From: Morchella semilibera
Taxonomy: Eukaryota > Ascomycota > Pezizomycetes > Pezizales > Morchellaceae
Assembly (NCBI GenBank): GCA_009192285.1
Contig: WBVU01000016.1
Location: 310,001 to 374,000, forward strand
Length of the DNA stretch: 64,000 nucleotides
Direction of reading: 5' to 3'
Part shown: piece after piece, positions 34,913-46,357 of the stretch
Numbering within the stretch: the stretch's first letter is position 1
Layout of the letters: every line of letters starts with the position of its first letter
The notes under the pieces: generated by a model
What the model was told of the DNA's origin: nothing
What the model saw: only the letters and a program-made list of their open reading frames with translations
Databases searched by the model: none
Translations under genes and position numbers: made by a program

Positions 34913-36010
34913 TTACCATTTTGTATGACCTCCCTTGTTCTTTACTACTGCCGCAAGTCTCCTTGGCATGCTGTCAATGATTTTATATACCCTTTTCCAG
35001 TCTAGCTTTTCCCATTCCTCCTTGGCATGCTGTGCAAGCTCTACTTCATTGTGGGCGCGTTTTTCAGGGTCCCTCATTCTTCTTCTAAGACGGGCTTTGA
35101 GCATAGACCAACAGTTCTCAATTATATTGAGATCTGGGGAGCTAGGTGGCCAGTCAGATTTTCTGATGCCATGACTCCTACGCCAATCTACTGCCATTTG
35201 GGATGTATGGGCTTTGTGACCATCCTCAATTGTTTCATAGGTGCTAATATCTTCGGGTAGACTCTGCATAAATGGGAGAAGATGGGAGTTGAGAACTTCA
35301 TCTCTATACTGTAGAGAATTCATACCCAACTTGTCATTTTTCCGGGTTTTTTCTGCTTCGGTTCGACGGCGTATAAGGATTAATGGAGAATGGAAACCAT
35401 AGGTAATGGCAGCCCATAGTTGTACAGAGAAGCGTCCAGAGCGAAATGTTGGTTGCAGATACCGGTCTTGATATGCATTCTCGATCCCAGGCTTTCTTCG
35501 AACCATTTTGGATCTTCCACCACCACCAATCTCTACCGTACACTCATCTGTGAATATGCGTGTATGCCAAACATTCGTAGGCCAATTTAAACGTTCCAAA
35601 CACCATCGTCTCCGTTTCGCCTTTTGCTTCACCTTCAACCAGGGTTTTTTCTTTGCGATATAAACATAGTAGTTCTCGGAGCGAAGATAATTGGAAATAG
35701 TTCGTTCTGAGACATTTAGTCGTGAATCTGCCGTTATATCTGCAAGAGTTGCTTCTGGATTGGCCTCTACTAAACGGTTTAAATGTCTTTTATCGCGATC
35801 TGAGAGGACTTTGGGTCGGCCACATCGTTGTTGGTTATTCACAGTCTCGTTTGTTTTCCATCGCTTGTGTATTTTGAAGGCTTGAGATCGTGACAAATGG
35901 AGTTTCTCGGCAATGTTGCTAAAGCTTTTGCCCTGGGCACGGCCTTCAATAACTTTTATTTTCTCATTCAGAGTAACCTCTCTTCGCTTTCCAGACTTGT
36001 CAAAAGGCAT
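34913..36010 (-). CDS. Tc1-like transposase, DD34E
   Basis: One intact frame of 365 aa. An N-terminal helix-turn-helix pair (about 12-55, KIKVIEGRAQGKSFSNIAEK; second about 70-115) binds the inverted repeats; GRPKVL between them is the usual GRPR-like linker. The catalytic triad is D155 (FTDECTVE), D263 (ETIEDGHKAH) and E298 (DLNIIENCWSM), with 34 residues between the last two, the Tc1 spacing. A basic KKKPWLKVKQKAKRRR stretch may serve nuclear import. The enzyme cuts and pastes the element at TA. The second Asp context (EDGHKAH instead of the common DNAPxH) differs from textbook Tc1. No stop or frameshift is present. Confidence 0.95.
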   Translation of the reverse strand: MPFDKSGKRREVTLNEKIKVIEGRAQGKSFSNIAEKLHLSRSQAFKIHKRWKTNETVNNQQRCGRPKVLSDRDKRHLNRLVEANPEATLADITADSRLNVSERTISNYLRSENYYVYIAKKKPWLKVKQKAKRRRWCLERLNWPTNVWHTRIFTDECTVEIGGGGRSKMVRRKPGIENAYQDRYLQPTFRSGRFSVQLWAAITYGFHSPLILIRRRTEAEKTRKNDKLGMNSLQYRDEVLNSHLLPFMQSLPEDISTYETIEDGHKAHTSQMAVDWRRSHGIRKSDWPPSSPDLNIIENCWSMLKARLRRRMRDPEKRAHNEVELAQHAKEEWEKLDWKRVYKIIDSMPRRLAAVVKNKGGHTKW

Positions 36011-36080
36011 GGTTGGGATTTATTTGTGGGGCTGTATTGGCTGGGTGCGGGGGATGTGATGCTGGACCGTTGTCATGTCG

Positions 36081-36112
36081 CTCGTTGTTTCCTCACTTTT
36101 TTCCTGCGGGTG
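36081..36112 (-). repeat. Right terminal inverted repeat of the Tc1 element
   Basis: Perfect inverse complement of 34775-34806, directly before the TA target duplication. Outermost bases are TG. Confidence 0.95.
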
Positions 36113-36114
36113 TA

Positions 36115-39100
36115 CATATAGCATCCAGGCGAAAAGATGTCTTACTGATCATTGCCAGACCCCTAAGAAGCGTGGACATGCTAAGAGTATCAGAAAGATG
36201 CAGGAGCAATGAATATCAGCCCAGGTCAGGCATAGAAAGCTCGTTTACCTAGAGCAGGGTGTATTTTGCCAATCAATAGACTAGACTAACCAAAAAAAGA
36301 CATATTTGGCATATCACTCGCTTTAGCCTTGACCTTCAAGAGATGCGTGCCAAATATACTTCGTAAATTAAGCTCTGTCCATTGTCCTATCGAATTCCAA
36401 ATGCGACCAATGCTGAGTTCCAGAGAATTGCCTTCACGATGTGACCCGTGCAAAAACATGTTTTAGAAGCCACGAGCCTTGCCTGAATAGCTTATTTTTC
36501 CGAAGAGGATCGAGGAGCCGCACAGGTTGATCAATTAAACCTATACGCACAGGTCGTTATTTCTCCGCGATAATTTCACGCTTCTAGAATTCTTTCGGAT
36601 GTCTTCCGAGCGGGTGAAGATTAGAGCTCTCGGAGACTGTACTCTAGGTATTCTCCAGATACTGTAAAGTAGTTATCGTTTGTTTTTCCTGAACAACTCA
36701 TGACGTGGGTATTCCATTCCCGGATACGGACAAGAGCTTTAAGCCGCATGTCTCGCTTTTTCTATCGGCGAGTCGACCCTCCACCCAGGACATCCGAACA
36801 CTTGAGTTGAGTTGGCAATGCAGGTTAGATATGACCTGACGATGGGGTGAATCTGGGGGACAGTTGCGTCATCTCGTTTGCGATACATATTCTCCAGATC
36901 AGATAAAAAGCCGTTTTAAATTTTGCGGTATCTGCGCATGCATTTGAGTGCGCCTCTTTTGACCACGCGAATTGAATAACTAATAACCTTGTATAATCAG
37001 CAATGCATAGATATCGTTGTTTAAATTAAGCCTCCCTGTCTATCAAGTTTAATAACACAGTATGTCACATGTGTTAGCCTATCTTAGAAAACTTGCTACA
37101 TCTATGATTGACACAACAACATATTGAATCTCCGCGCGCAGCTGGGCATAGGTATGTAGTATCAAGACTAAATACGACACATATACGGTTTCAAAAGTTG
37201 CATGGCAATAGTGGGGAATTAAGAACGATAGGTTTGGATAGCTGTGGCGTAGGCGCCTAATTCTTATTTTTAGATCTTGAGTTCTTGCTTGTTTGGGGTC
37301 TGCTATACTAAGCTCTGATGAGTAGTGAAACTTGAAGAGAGATTTCTACTGGTTCATGTCCTAGGAGCGACTACGTGCTGGTTGTTTATCATTGTTTCAG
37401 TGTGTGCGCTGTTCAACATACAATATTGGGCGGTGGTATATGATTACGCCATTTATTTGGGAATTCGTAATGGTAATTTGACTCAGAATAATACTCATAA
37501 ATCATGCGCCAGGCGTTATAATTTAATGGCAGGTTTCTATTTGATGAGTATAATATTTATAAGATCTACGAAACGGCGCAGGAGATAAACTCATGCCCAG
37601 TTAAACCATACCGCCCCAAGACCACACAACCTAAAGGCACTTCCAGTCCGGCTCTACCAGACCCCTGCAGTGTACACGTTAGTCTATTCATGCGGACCGA
37701 CCCAATAGAGTGCGGAATCGACCTTCTGAAAAATCTTGTAACGCAATGCACCATTGGCTTGATTCTAGGCTTCGACCTTCATTTACTCCCGCCCCTCTGT
37801 TTATGGCATTGCATCTTTAACAAATTAACAATAATAGCAACCCACGCTAGGAAAATCTATAATTTACCGACGTGACACTAATTAATCAAGTACTCGCACT
37901 CCAAGTTACGAACACTTTGGTGAGTATCAACAATAGATCATATCTCATAGCCTCCATGAGTGTAATCAGGCTGTAAGATGATCTTTTCTAGGGATATTGA
38001 TCAAGCGTTTCCATGTACCTTTTCACTGCTTCGGAAATTCCAACTCTGGATCGGCATCAGGTTGCTATACGAGCCATAGATAAAGGGGAACATTTCTAGA
38101 CAATTGAAGAACATTTAATATAGAAGGTTCCAGATAACCTAGAGAGATAGGGCAGGCCCTCCCTCGTCGATTCTATCATTACCTAGATTATATATCAAGC
38201 TATCATTCAGATCACCACCAGTGAATACAGCCTGACTAGTTTAATATTTAAGAAATAGCTACGGAATGTCACCCAAGCTGCCATAATTCAGGGTCAATCT
38301 CCCGTTTTTGTTCTCTTGGTTGATACATACTTGGTTCGCGGTAGGGGAGGGTACAGTAGAGGAACTGATAGGGAAAGAGACGGTTAGGTCCTGTGGCTGG
38401 GGTCTTATTCTGTTTTTGTCTTAATTTCTATTTACTTTTGTTTTACCTTTGCTCTTGCTTCAAATTCCTTTTCATGGAGAGGAAAATCTCGGCCCCTACC
38501 TCCGGTATGCGAGGTGAGGTTTTTCCATAACCTTCGGGTTGCATGCATGTATAAGTCAACCAATCAATACATACTTCACAATATATCACTCGTTTACAAA
38601 AACGGGAACAAATGAACTCGTTCAATAACGAGTGACATGCTATGACTAAATATTAGAGCTCACGGATGAAATCTGTAACTCGAATATTGGTATAGTGATT
38701 ATGACCGGACCCGTAATAACCTTAGTTCTACCAGTAATACTTACAGGGAGGCTTGTCCGGGTATATAATAAGTACTACGATACGAAATTTGTGTATAAAA
38801 TGCATGTATTATTATATTATATCGGCCTTGTCCAGAAGTACCAATTGAAAGATATACCGTACAAAAAAAAATCGGGTGTCTTACTACGGTATAATGGTTA
38901 AAAGTCCGCTTCAATCCCGAACCTTCACATTTATACACATCCCTTCTTTGGTACTATAATACGAAAAACGGAGCGACACCACTATAGTAACCTACGGGAT
39001 TCAGCAGGGAATACTGGATTAAACCATCGTTTTTAAGAGCGGCATTCTTTCATGTTCCTATCATGGCGCTACAATTTCATCCCTCCATTTTATGATACAA
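36115..39100. other. Gene-free AT-rich stretch right of the Tc1 element
   Basis: About 3 kb with no supportable gene. It contains a GAGTGACATGCTATGAC motif at 38630-38646, a 9 bp inverted pair TCACTCGTT/AACGAGTGA spanning about 38585-38636, and a shortened tRNA-like string at 38885-38922. The frame at 37325-37588 has only a GTG start and no domain. Confidence 0.65.
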
Positions 39101-39102
39101 TA

Positions 39103-39418
39103 GGGGTATTCACTTCTAGAAATCTGTACCTTTAGAACGTCATACGTACAAGAGCTAGATACCTCCCAAGCGACATGTCATATTTGGGACAAAATGTATT
39201 ACCATATTAATTTAAGGTTCGTGCTTAGTGTAATAGCCAGTCACCTTATATGGCACACAGATATGGTCTATATTTTGGACAATAAGGTACATGGTTGGTG
39301 ATGCCTTTAATTATTTTCCCCTCATATACTTATATTTCAAAATATGTGATCGCCAATCATCTCACGCGACCAATATGCAGGCGACTATAAGTGCATGTAT
39401 TTCTAGAAGTGAATACCC
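39103..39418. mobile_element. MITE with 22 bp inverted repeats and TA target duplication (non-autonomous)
   Basis: Left end GGGGTATTCACTTCTAGAAAT and right end ATTTCTAGAAGTGAATACCC are inverted repeats differing by one G. TA flanks both sides (39101-39102, 39419-39420). The 316 bp interior is AT-rich with no open frame. Size, TA duplication and inverted ends fit a Tc1/mariner- or Stowaway-type MITE. Its ends do not resemble the nearby Tc1 element, so another transposase would be required to move it. Confidence 0.8.
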
Positions 39419-39420
39419 TA

Positions 39421-39817
39421 ATGTAAAGTATTTAGTACTAGGTCAAAATATACCCTGCCAGATCTTTATCCCAAGTACTCCCTCAACTTATAGTTTATCT
39501 TGTAATATTTCGGTATAAGTAACATCATTAAATCATCATGAAACTACTACAAAAACACAGTCCCTCCATTGAAAAATTAATAAAGAGAGGTGAGTGGAGT
39601 GGCATAGATACTGTTGCAAATAATGAAAGAAAACGGGTATTTAATACTTCACATAGCGAAATGACGCCGGAACACCTCAGACGTGACTAAGAAAAGCTTC
39701 CGCTCTACTTAAAATACTGCGATACGGAAATAAGATCAAAAAAAAAAAAAAAAAAAGGGAAAAGGAAAAAGGGAAAAGGAAAAAAGGAAATTCCCTCTAG
39801 GACGTCTTCATTTCTCT
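39421..39817. other. 3' flank of the UGT51 gene
   Basis: About 400 bp with an A20-type tract near 39739-39757 followed by (GGGAAAAGGAAAAA)-like purine repeats. Probable 3' UTR of UGT51; no gene. Confidence 0.6.
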
Positions 39818-42800
39818 CTATCGAGTCAGCTTCGCATCAGGATCATCAACAAATGTCCAAGATTCCTCGGAATCTATTTCATGCGGATCACCCTGTTGTT
39901 TCTTGATTAGTGTCCGCGCGTACTCCATGTCACGGTAAATGGCCTGGATAGCCGTCTCCACCCCGTTTTCCTAGAATAAAAATATTAGCAAGAGTTGGAT
40001 TTGTGAAATAAAACTTTACTCACCGAGCGGATTTGTTTTCCTAGCATGTTAGCTTTAGTAATCAGCGCAGTATTGTTGGTACATTCCCACAAAGCCCTGC
40101 CGAATGCCTGAACGTTTAACTTCCTCACACAAATACCAACTCCCATATCTTCAACGCGCTGCCCAAAGAAGTACTGGTCTCCAAAAAACGGTTTCACAAT
40201 CGTTGGAATGCCTGCTCTCAGGCTTGCTCCAGTAGTTCCAGCACCACCATGGTGAACCGCTGCATCAATTTGCTTGAACAGCCAATCATGTGGTGCAGAC
40301 TGAATCTGGTGGATCTCAGGGGGTAATGAAATTTCAGGCACATGTGCGTCTTTCTTTTGAAGCCTATCGGACCAGCCCTTAGATAAAATACAACGCACGC
40401 CGGCATTGAGAATTGACTCGACAACGGTACGAGTCATGGCATCTGGATCGGCCACCGTAATAGAACCAAAACCGACGTAGACGATCTTTTTGTTGTCCAT
40501 TCGTGCTTTTGCAATGAATTCTGCTAACTCCTTAGGGGGGACATAGTTATTCGGTGAATCCAGAAACCAATAGCCAGTCACACGGATCCAGTCGCTATAG
40601 TCGAGCGGTGGGATGACTACAGAAGGGCTGAAATTATACAAAAATGGCACTTTATTGGGCTGAAGCTTATCAAGGTTAGTTCTTGTAAGGCCAAGTGTTT
40701 TCTTCCGCCACCTATTAATTTGCCCAGCGGTAGCTTTCCAGAAGACGTTATCAAAAAGGACATAAGTGAAGTAGTTGTAGGCACCGCCCATCTTATGTTC
40801 TGGAACGGCAAAAGCATGAGGATAGGCCCTGGTGCGTGTCCAAGGCATAGTAAACGCCCTGAAATATGGTATGCCAAGGGCTTCCGCGATATGAATACCT
40901 GCCATTGCGCTAGGGCTTTCAATCAACAGGTTAGAGCCTTGACAAGCCTTCCACGAACTTAGGAGCAGGCCATCTAGCCATCCGCGCATCTGCCATATTT
41001 TAGCACCAAGCAATTACCACCAAGAAGATGAATGCTCACCGTTGAGGTAGCAGCCTGCAAAAAGTCCACCGTAAACATTCCGTGCGACACACATAACTCC
41101 ATTAACTCTGCCGGATCACCCTCTACAGGTTCAAAATCGATCCCATAGCTTTTAATCCAGTCACCATATTCCGCATGAGTCGCAATCCTCGTTTTATGCC
41201 CATCTTTCATAAGCCCAATACAAAGCGCAATGAAAGGCTGTACGTCACCCCGGGTACCAATAGTAAGACATGTAATCAACATCGATTCTGTCGGTTTGAA
41301 ATTGATAATCGATCCGTGAGGGTCATCAAATACGATTGGTGGGGCATCGTGAGAACTTTCGTCGCCTGTGGACAATGGCAACTGAATATCATGATCGTTG
41401 TGGCCATCTTGACGTGCATCTTGCAGCATCTGATATTCGTTTTTAGCCATCTCTGCTCCTCGCTTTTCTTCCCGAGTTAGAATTCCACTCTCCGCAAGAG
41501 CTCGGACGTCGTTTATGCCAGCATGTAGAGTTTGCCCACAATCGTCCCTAGCATCTTGTTGGCCGAACTCGAAGAACAGTTCCTCATGACCACGAATTGT
41601 AATGACAAGCCCTGAATAACCGAATCTAAAGCCCTTTTCCTTACTGATATTCTCGATATCCTTGAGGGGAAGAATCATCTTGTGCAAGAGTTAGCAATCT
41701 TTCTTTAACACTCCAAGTTAATAGTCAAATAAACCTTTGTCTTTGTTCCTGGCAAAATACTTCTAAAGCAAAAACTCCTGTTGCTAAGGTAGATTTTTCC
41801 GTACAAGGGTAGAACACGATGCAGGTATCCAAAATACACCGCAATCAGTCTTTCCTGTGGCGGGAGTGCAAACCTTGCCCTAAAACTGGCATCGTGGCTC
41901 TGAGCATTCCCATCCTCATCTTCAGCATCTTCAACCTCTTCATGCGCCATCATTCCCATGGGCTTATAATGCCTCTTCCCGCCGACCCACATGTCCGATA
42001 CCTTTCCCAAATATCCCATGGACTCAGTAGCCAAGAGTGCACCAACACCTTGTGTCCGCTTTTTCATCCAGCCCGCCCAACTAGCGGCACGTTGTAGGGG
42101 AAAGTTTCCAGTCTTAGCAATTTCCTGGAGCCTCGCTGAGTTATTGCTGGAGCTCCCACTCAGTTCATCTGATTCGTATTGGCTTGGTGTACCAATATAT
42201 GCTTTTGATGGTGAAGCGTCCTTTTTATACCTTGATTTACTACTAGAGCTGTGTGATTTATGTGAGCTCTGTGAATCTGAGCGTCTGTGGCCAAGTTTTT
42301 TCATTGGTGGCAAGCCAAAAATATCACTTTTATCCAAGATACTGCTTGCTGTGCCTTTCCCGCCGTCATCCATCGATAATCGTACCCCCTCAGATTCCCC
42401 CAACGAATGAGTGTATGAAAATGCGGAATCAGAGGGAAGGGGTCCTGGAGAAGAACTAGTGCTAAGGTCGGTACTCTTTCTAGATCTAGAAGGCTCTGCT
42501 ATCTTTTTCTGTATCTCTTTGGATGCTCTTTGGACATCGAAGCTACCGCGAGTAAACTCTCCACTCGGCCTTGGACTAGTTCTTGGGCTTCTAACAGTTG
42601 GTGACTTGGGTGAAAGTGGGGAAAGCGTTGCCCGCACTGTTTCCTTAAGAGTTGGTGTTATTGAGCGATCTGGAACTGAGCTCAAGTCAGGTGATGGAGG
42701 CTCCGAGTGCGTTCCGAACATATGGTTGGGAATCTTCGATGCCGCAGAGTTTTCTACCGCAGAGCGCAATACATTCAAAGCATCTTTTCCGAAACTGAAG

Positions 42801-44149
42801 AATGAGAAAAAATACTACAGCCTGATCAGTAACCGGATTTCCTGTCAGAGACTATATTGGGTAAGTACCTCATCAATAGCATATGTATCATCGTTGTCAA
42901 CAACCTTGAGCTTGAAGGTATCTGCAAACTCTAGGACTGGGCTCTCCTCTACCTCGATGACGTTTTCTACCGGAATTGAAATCTTCACACTGTCCCCCTC
43001 ATTGTGCGACCTAAATATGACCTTCTGAAGTGACTTCACCCATTCCCTAGCACTTGCTGAAGAGTCCGCACGGAAGTAATACTTTCTCTGGTCCGTAGAA
43101 AGAGTGACCATGACCGAATCTTTAGGATCCTTAGCCTCGACCACACTTGCTTGAAGACCGTAACGAAGATCGATATTTCCGTTGGGAAAGTATAGGTCTG
43201 ATGGGTTTGTATAGTAAGAAAGAACATCACCTTTCAGGATGAACCAGTACCTAGTGAACTTTACAGTGGATTTTCCTCGTTTGGATAGATAACCCGATTT
43301 TAGTATAACATGCTGAAGGATATATGTCAGTAATCTCTATGGTTTGATGGTGATAGGTATTACATACATCTTTCCGAGGAAGGTATGCATAGAAGCAGAT
43401 ATGTCGAGTTGTGATGTACATATAGCCCTGTAGCAGCACGCTTTTCAAAAGCCAACATGGGTATTCTGCAAAATCGCGTTATTAAGAGATGGGTCCATCG
43501 AAAAATCGTTGATAAAGCACATACCAGAAATAACTTTCTCGGTCGCCGGCAAATTGAAAATCTCCACCAACTTCTTTTCCAGGTCCCCATTTCCACTTGG
43601 CTTTACTGCTATGTTTTCCTCGAAGTCGTGAAAGGTTTCGCTCTCTTGGTCCTGTGTATTCACCGTAAAAACTGGCGGACTTAACTGCGCCTGTGCCTCT
43701 AAATTGTTTGTAGGAATATCCATTTGTAGAGCAGCTCCGGCTAATTCCGCGGGGACTGGGTCATCTTCTTCATCATCAGTTTCCTCTTGAATTACATCTT
43801 TAGTCAACTCTCTTTTGGGACCAAGCGGTAAGCCGGGAATCTTGGGCTTAGGTTTCCTATCGATCCCCTTGGGTGTGGTTGGATCATCATCCGAGTCGTC
43901 TGAATCGTCGTCGAAGCGAGAGCTCATCCGAATATTAGAAGTGGCAGCGGTCAGGACTTGGTATAAGCTCTGGTTCATGTTGAAGGGTTTATTTTTTCCG
44001 GCTACGCATACATCCTCTTCTTCATCATCCGCATCGTCGTTATCTCTAGGGTTAAAGCGGGAAGGGAGTTGCATGGACTGCGAGATGTTTGGGGCATTTT
44101 TTCGACGTCCGTTACCGAACCTTTGGGCGATGCTAGAGAGTTCTGGCAT
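39818..44149 (-). CDS. ATG26: Sterol 3-beta-glucosyltransferase UGT51/Atg26
   Basis: Seven exons (43525-44149, 43368-43465, 42869-43312, 41735-42814, 41040-41678, 40024-40989, 39818-39970) all keep frame: 1334 aa. Order: acidic N-terminus; GRAM 1 (about 190-241, with [13 protein letters not shown]); PH domain (about 243-350, [25 protein letters not shown]); Ser-rich linker; GRAM 2 (about 700-810, [20 protein letters not shown]); then a GT1-type glycosyltransferase from about 888 ([42 protein letters not shown]). It adds glucose from UDP-glucose to ergosterol at membranes; the GRAM/PH modules bind phosphoinositides, and in some yeasts it is needed for pexophagy. All modules look intact. It is divergent from the D-lactate dehydrogenase gene across 2.2 kb. 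Confidence 0.96.
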
Positions 44150-45588
44150 TCTGAACAGTGATGTATGTTATCACGTGTGTTGGATTCCTTGGGCTGTTCC
44201 CAAGATTAGTTTCCTGATGTTAGCATGAAAAGAGGTTGCTTTTATGTCAAACGAGGGCACGCGGGGAGAACAAGGTAGCTTGGTAGCTATGTTACCTACC
44301 TTAGATGACTCCAAATATGTGTGGAGTGGCGAGCGATGAGTGGCTGGGTGTTACCTTATCGGTAGCCGCTATCGCAGATGCAGGACCTCGATGCAGCGCG
44401 TTTTGTACTTATTTTTTTTTCTTTCGGGGGGGTTGGTAGAATTTAGTAGGGAGGGGATTTACTGCTGACAGGAGCCTCAACCGGGAGAGAACAAGTGATG
44501 ATAACGATGATATAGACGGTTGGAGAGGGTTAAGGGAGCGGGAGTGCTCGCTCTACTTATGATAAAGAGATGTCTAAATAGAGTAGCATACTATCTATTA
44601 AATACGCTTGCGTAGACCGACGTACAAAAACTGCAGCCGAAACATTCCGCTATAGCAAATGGGGCTCCGTTACTCACGACCACAGTCGTACATCGTGTTT
44701 GGCACTTGGCATACGATATAACAGGATTCGTACTACTGGATCATGATCTCAACCCCTCAAGTTACCTGCAGCTGTTGGTGATCCACCACCAAGAACAGTC
44801 ACGTTTAGCCATGATTCTTAAGGTCTTTAACAGACTACCTTGCCTCCATTTCAAATTCTCCTAGGTACGTGACCGACGCCCATCGGTCGATTATTTGTCT
44901 TAAAAGAATACATGTAAACCACGTACCTACTAAGCACCAGAGCACAAATTTCACCACATGTAGAGAACCTACACTCACGCCTAAGCTTTATTATTGTACC
45001 TGACAAGGTAGTCAGCTGGTTATATATTCTTTCTGTTCACTTCACTACATGTAGGTCTTGTGTCTTGGGCTCATGTGATAAAGATCACCCACGCATACTC
45101 TACACTGACCGCTATATAAGCACCTTTATAATTTTGCACGTTTATTCTCCGCGAGGATCTTCATGTTGTGCATTTTTCAGCCTCTCTGGACCAGATGGCT
45201 AATCAATGAACCGGGACGGCTACAAGATATCCGGCTCTAAAATGAGTGATTGTCAGTGATTCACAGCATGTGACTGTGTAACAAGTATCAAATATCGAGT
45301 AGATCCGTCCTATCTCACAGTTCAACAGATGTCCGATCTCTTCATGACAGATCCATAGACAAGACATACATCATAAGATAAGTAAGCCGTAGCCAAGATA
45401 CGAAAGAAACTTAATCACGCCATAGTACTTTACTTGATGAATGTTGATCAGAGGAGGTCTTTTTGGGTTCAAAGCAATAGCTAAGTATAGTACTATGGGT
45501 GCCGGGTTAGTCTCCAGAGCTGTCGCCATGGTTGCAACAGGCTAAAGTTCTGGAGATTCTACGAGACGCGCATATAGTTACTCGCGCG

Positions 45589-45650
45589 CTGGATTGAAGC
45601 CGCTCAGACAAGAATCGCTCGCCACAGTTCATTGAGCGGCTTCAAACCAG
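45589..45650. repeat. Hairpin: 18 bp inverted repeat with 26 nt loop
   Basis: CTGGATTGAAGCCGCTCA (45589-45606) pairs with TGAGCGGCTTCAAACCAG (45633-45650), with one mismatch. GC-rich stem in an AT-rich intergenic region. It could be the collapsed ends of a small element or a structured RNA; the sequence does not decide. Confidence 0.8.
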
Positions 45651-46157
45651 CCGTGTGGGTACTTTATGGTTTATATATACATGTATGTATATGCAATTGT
45701 AGTACCCGTACCATGTCTACCCGGTAGTAGAAACTCTAGCCTCAGGCTTTACTATACTCTAGGTAAAGTTCTGATGTCATTGGCCCAAGCTAGCATAGAT
45801 TTCGCAATAGATGCAGCCGGATATGTCTGTTACAAGTAGGTACTATAAATCCGTTACATCGAGGGAATTCATATGCCGCTGCAGCTGAAGCATGCGCCTT
45901 GCGTGTTATCAGATTTATTTCTTCAAAACCCAGTTTCCATAGGTAAGTATGGCTACGCGTGTATCCAGCCAGAAGTCGTATATCTGAGGGATAAACAATC
46001 AATAGCTCCTATCAACGCAGGCAGGTTCGCCTTGTGCCCCCAGGCATATATGCATACCATTGAGGCTTGCCATTGCTGTTCCGAAGGTTGCATCAAAGGG
46101 AATTTTCCAAGACTCTGTAAGTCGTTTGGCCACGTCTGTCACCCAGTTCAAAGATGA

Positions 46158-46160
<3 letters not shown>

Positions 46161-46190
<30 letters not shown>
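46161..46190 (+). promoter_or_regulatory. T30 homopolymer upstream of the D-LDH gene
   Basis: Thirty uninterrupted T. Long poly(dA:dT) tracts exclude nucleosomes in fungal promoters; a role here is inference from position. Homopolymer length may be inexact in the assembly. Confidence 0.45.
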
Positions 46191-46357
46191 CTGGCTTCAT
46201 GCGACAAGCGGGCCAAATATCACCCCACTTCGAGTTTCATCGGCTTTCCGTGAAAACTCCACCAAACAATCCCTATATAAACGGCATATTATCATCCATT
46301 AGCATCTTTCACTAGAATAAAGGACATCAGTAATCGTCACCCCTCACCCTGAGAAAG

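Larger units (their letters stand above)
34775..36112. mobile_element. Complete Tc1/mariner-superfamily DNA transposon (1338 bp)
   Basis: The element starts CACCCGCAGGAAAAAAGTGA and ends with the exact complement. The terminal inverted repeats are perfect over 32 bp (34775-34806 and 36081-36112), with a further CAACGGTCCA block conserved just inside each. A TA duplication flanks it (34773-34774 and 36113-36114), as in all Tc1/mariner elements. A single uninterrupted transposase gene fills most of it. Perfect repeats and an open frame indicate recent insertion and possible activity. Removing the element and one TA restores ATACATGTACATATA, so the target was a TACATGTA word. Confidence 0.96.
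44150..46357. other. Divergent intergenic region between UGT51 and the D-LDH gene
   Basis: About 2.2 kb holding both promoters. TACATGTA lies at 44909, 45046 and 45678. A strong hairpin (45589-45650) and a run of 30 T (46161-46190) are the main structures; the T run is 168 bp upstream of the D-LDH ATG, on the coding strand. No gene seen. Confidence 0.65.

Noticed and set aside
37325-37588. 87-codon plus-strand frame with hydrophobic segment
   Set aside because: Only a GTG start, AT-rich surroundings, no domain or intron signals.
38885-38922. tRNA-like string (CGGTATAATGG ... GCTTCAATCCC)
   Set aside because: Box spacing is about half of a real tRNA and no cloverleaf can be drawn; at best a relic.
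36115-39100. Nuclear copy of mitochondrial DNA
   Set aside because: AT-rich, but no mitochondrial gene fragment could be recognised.
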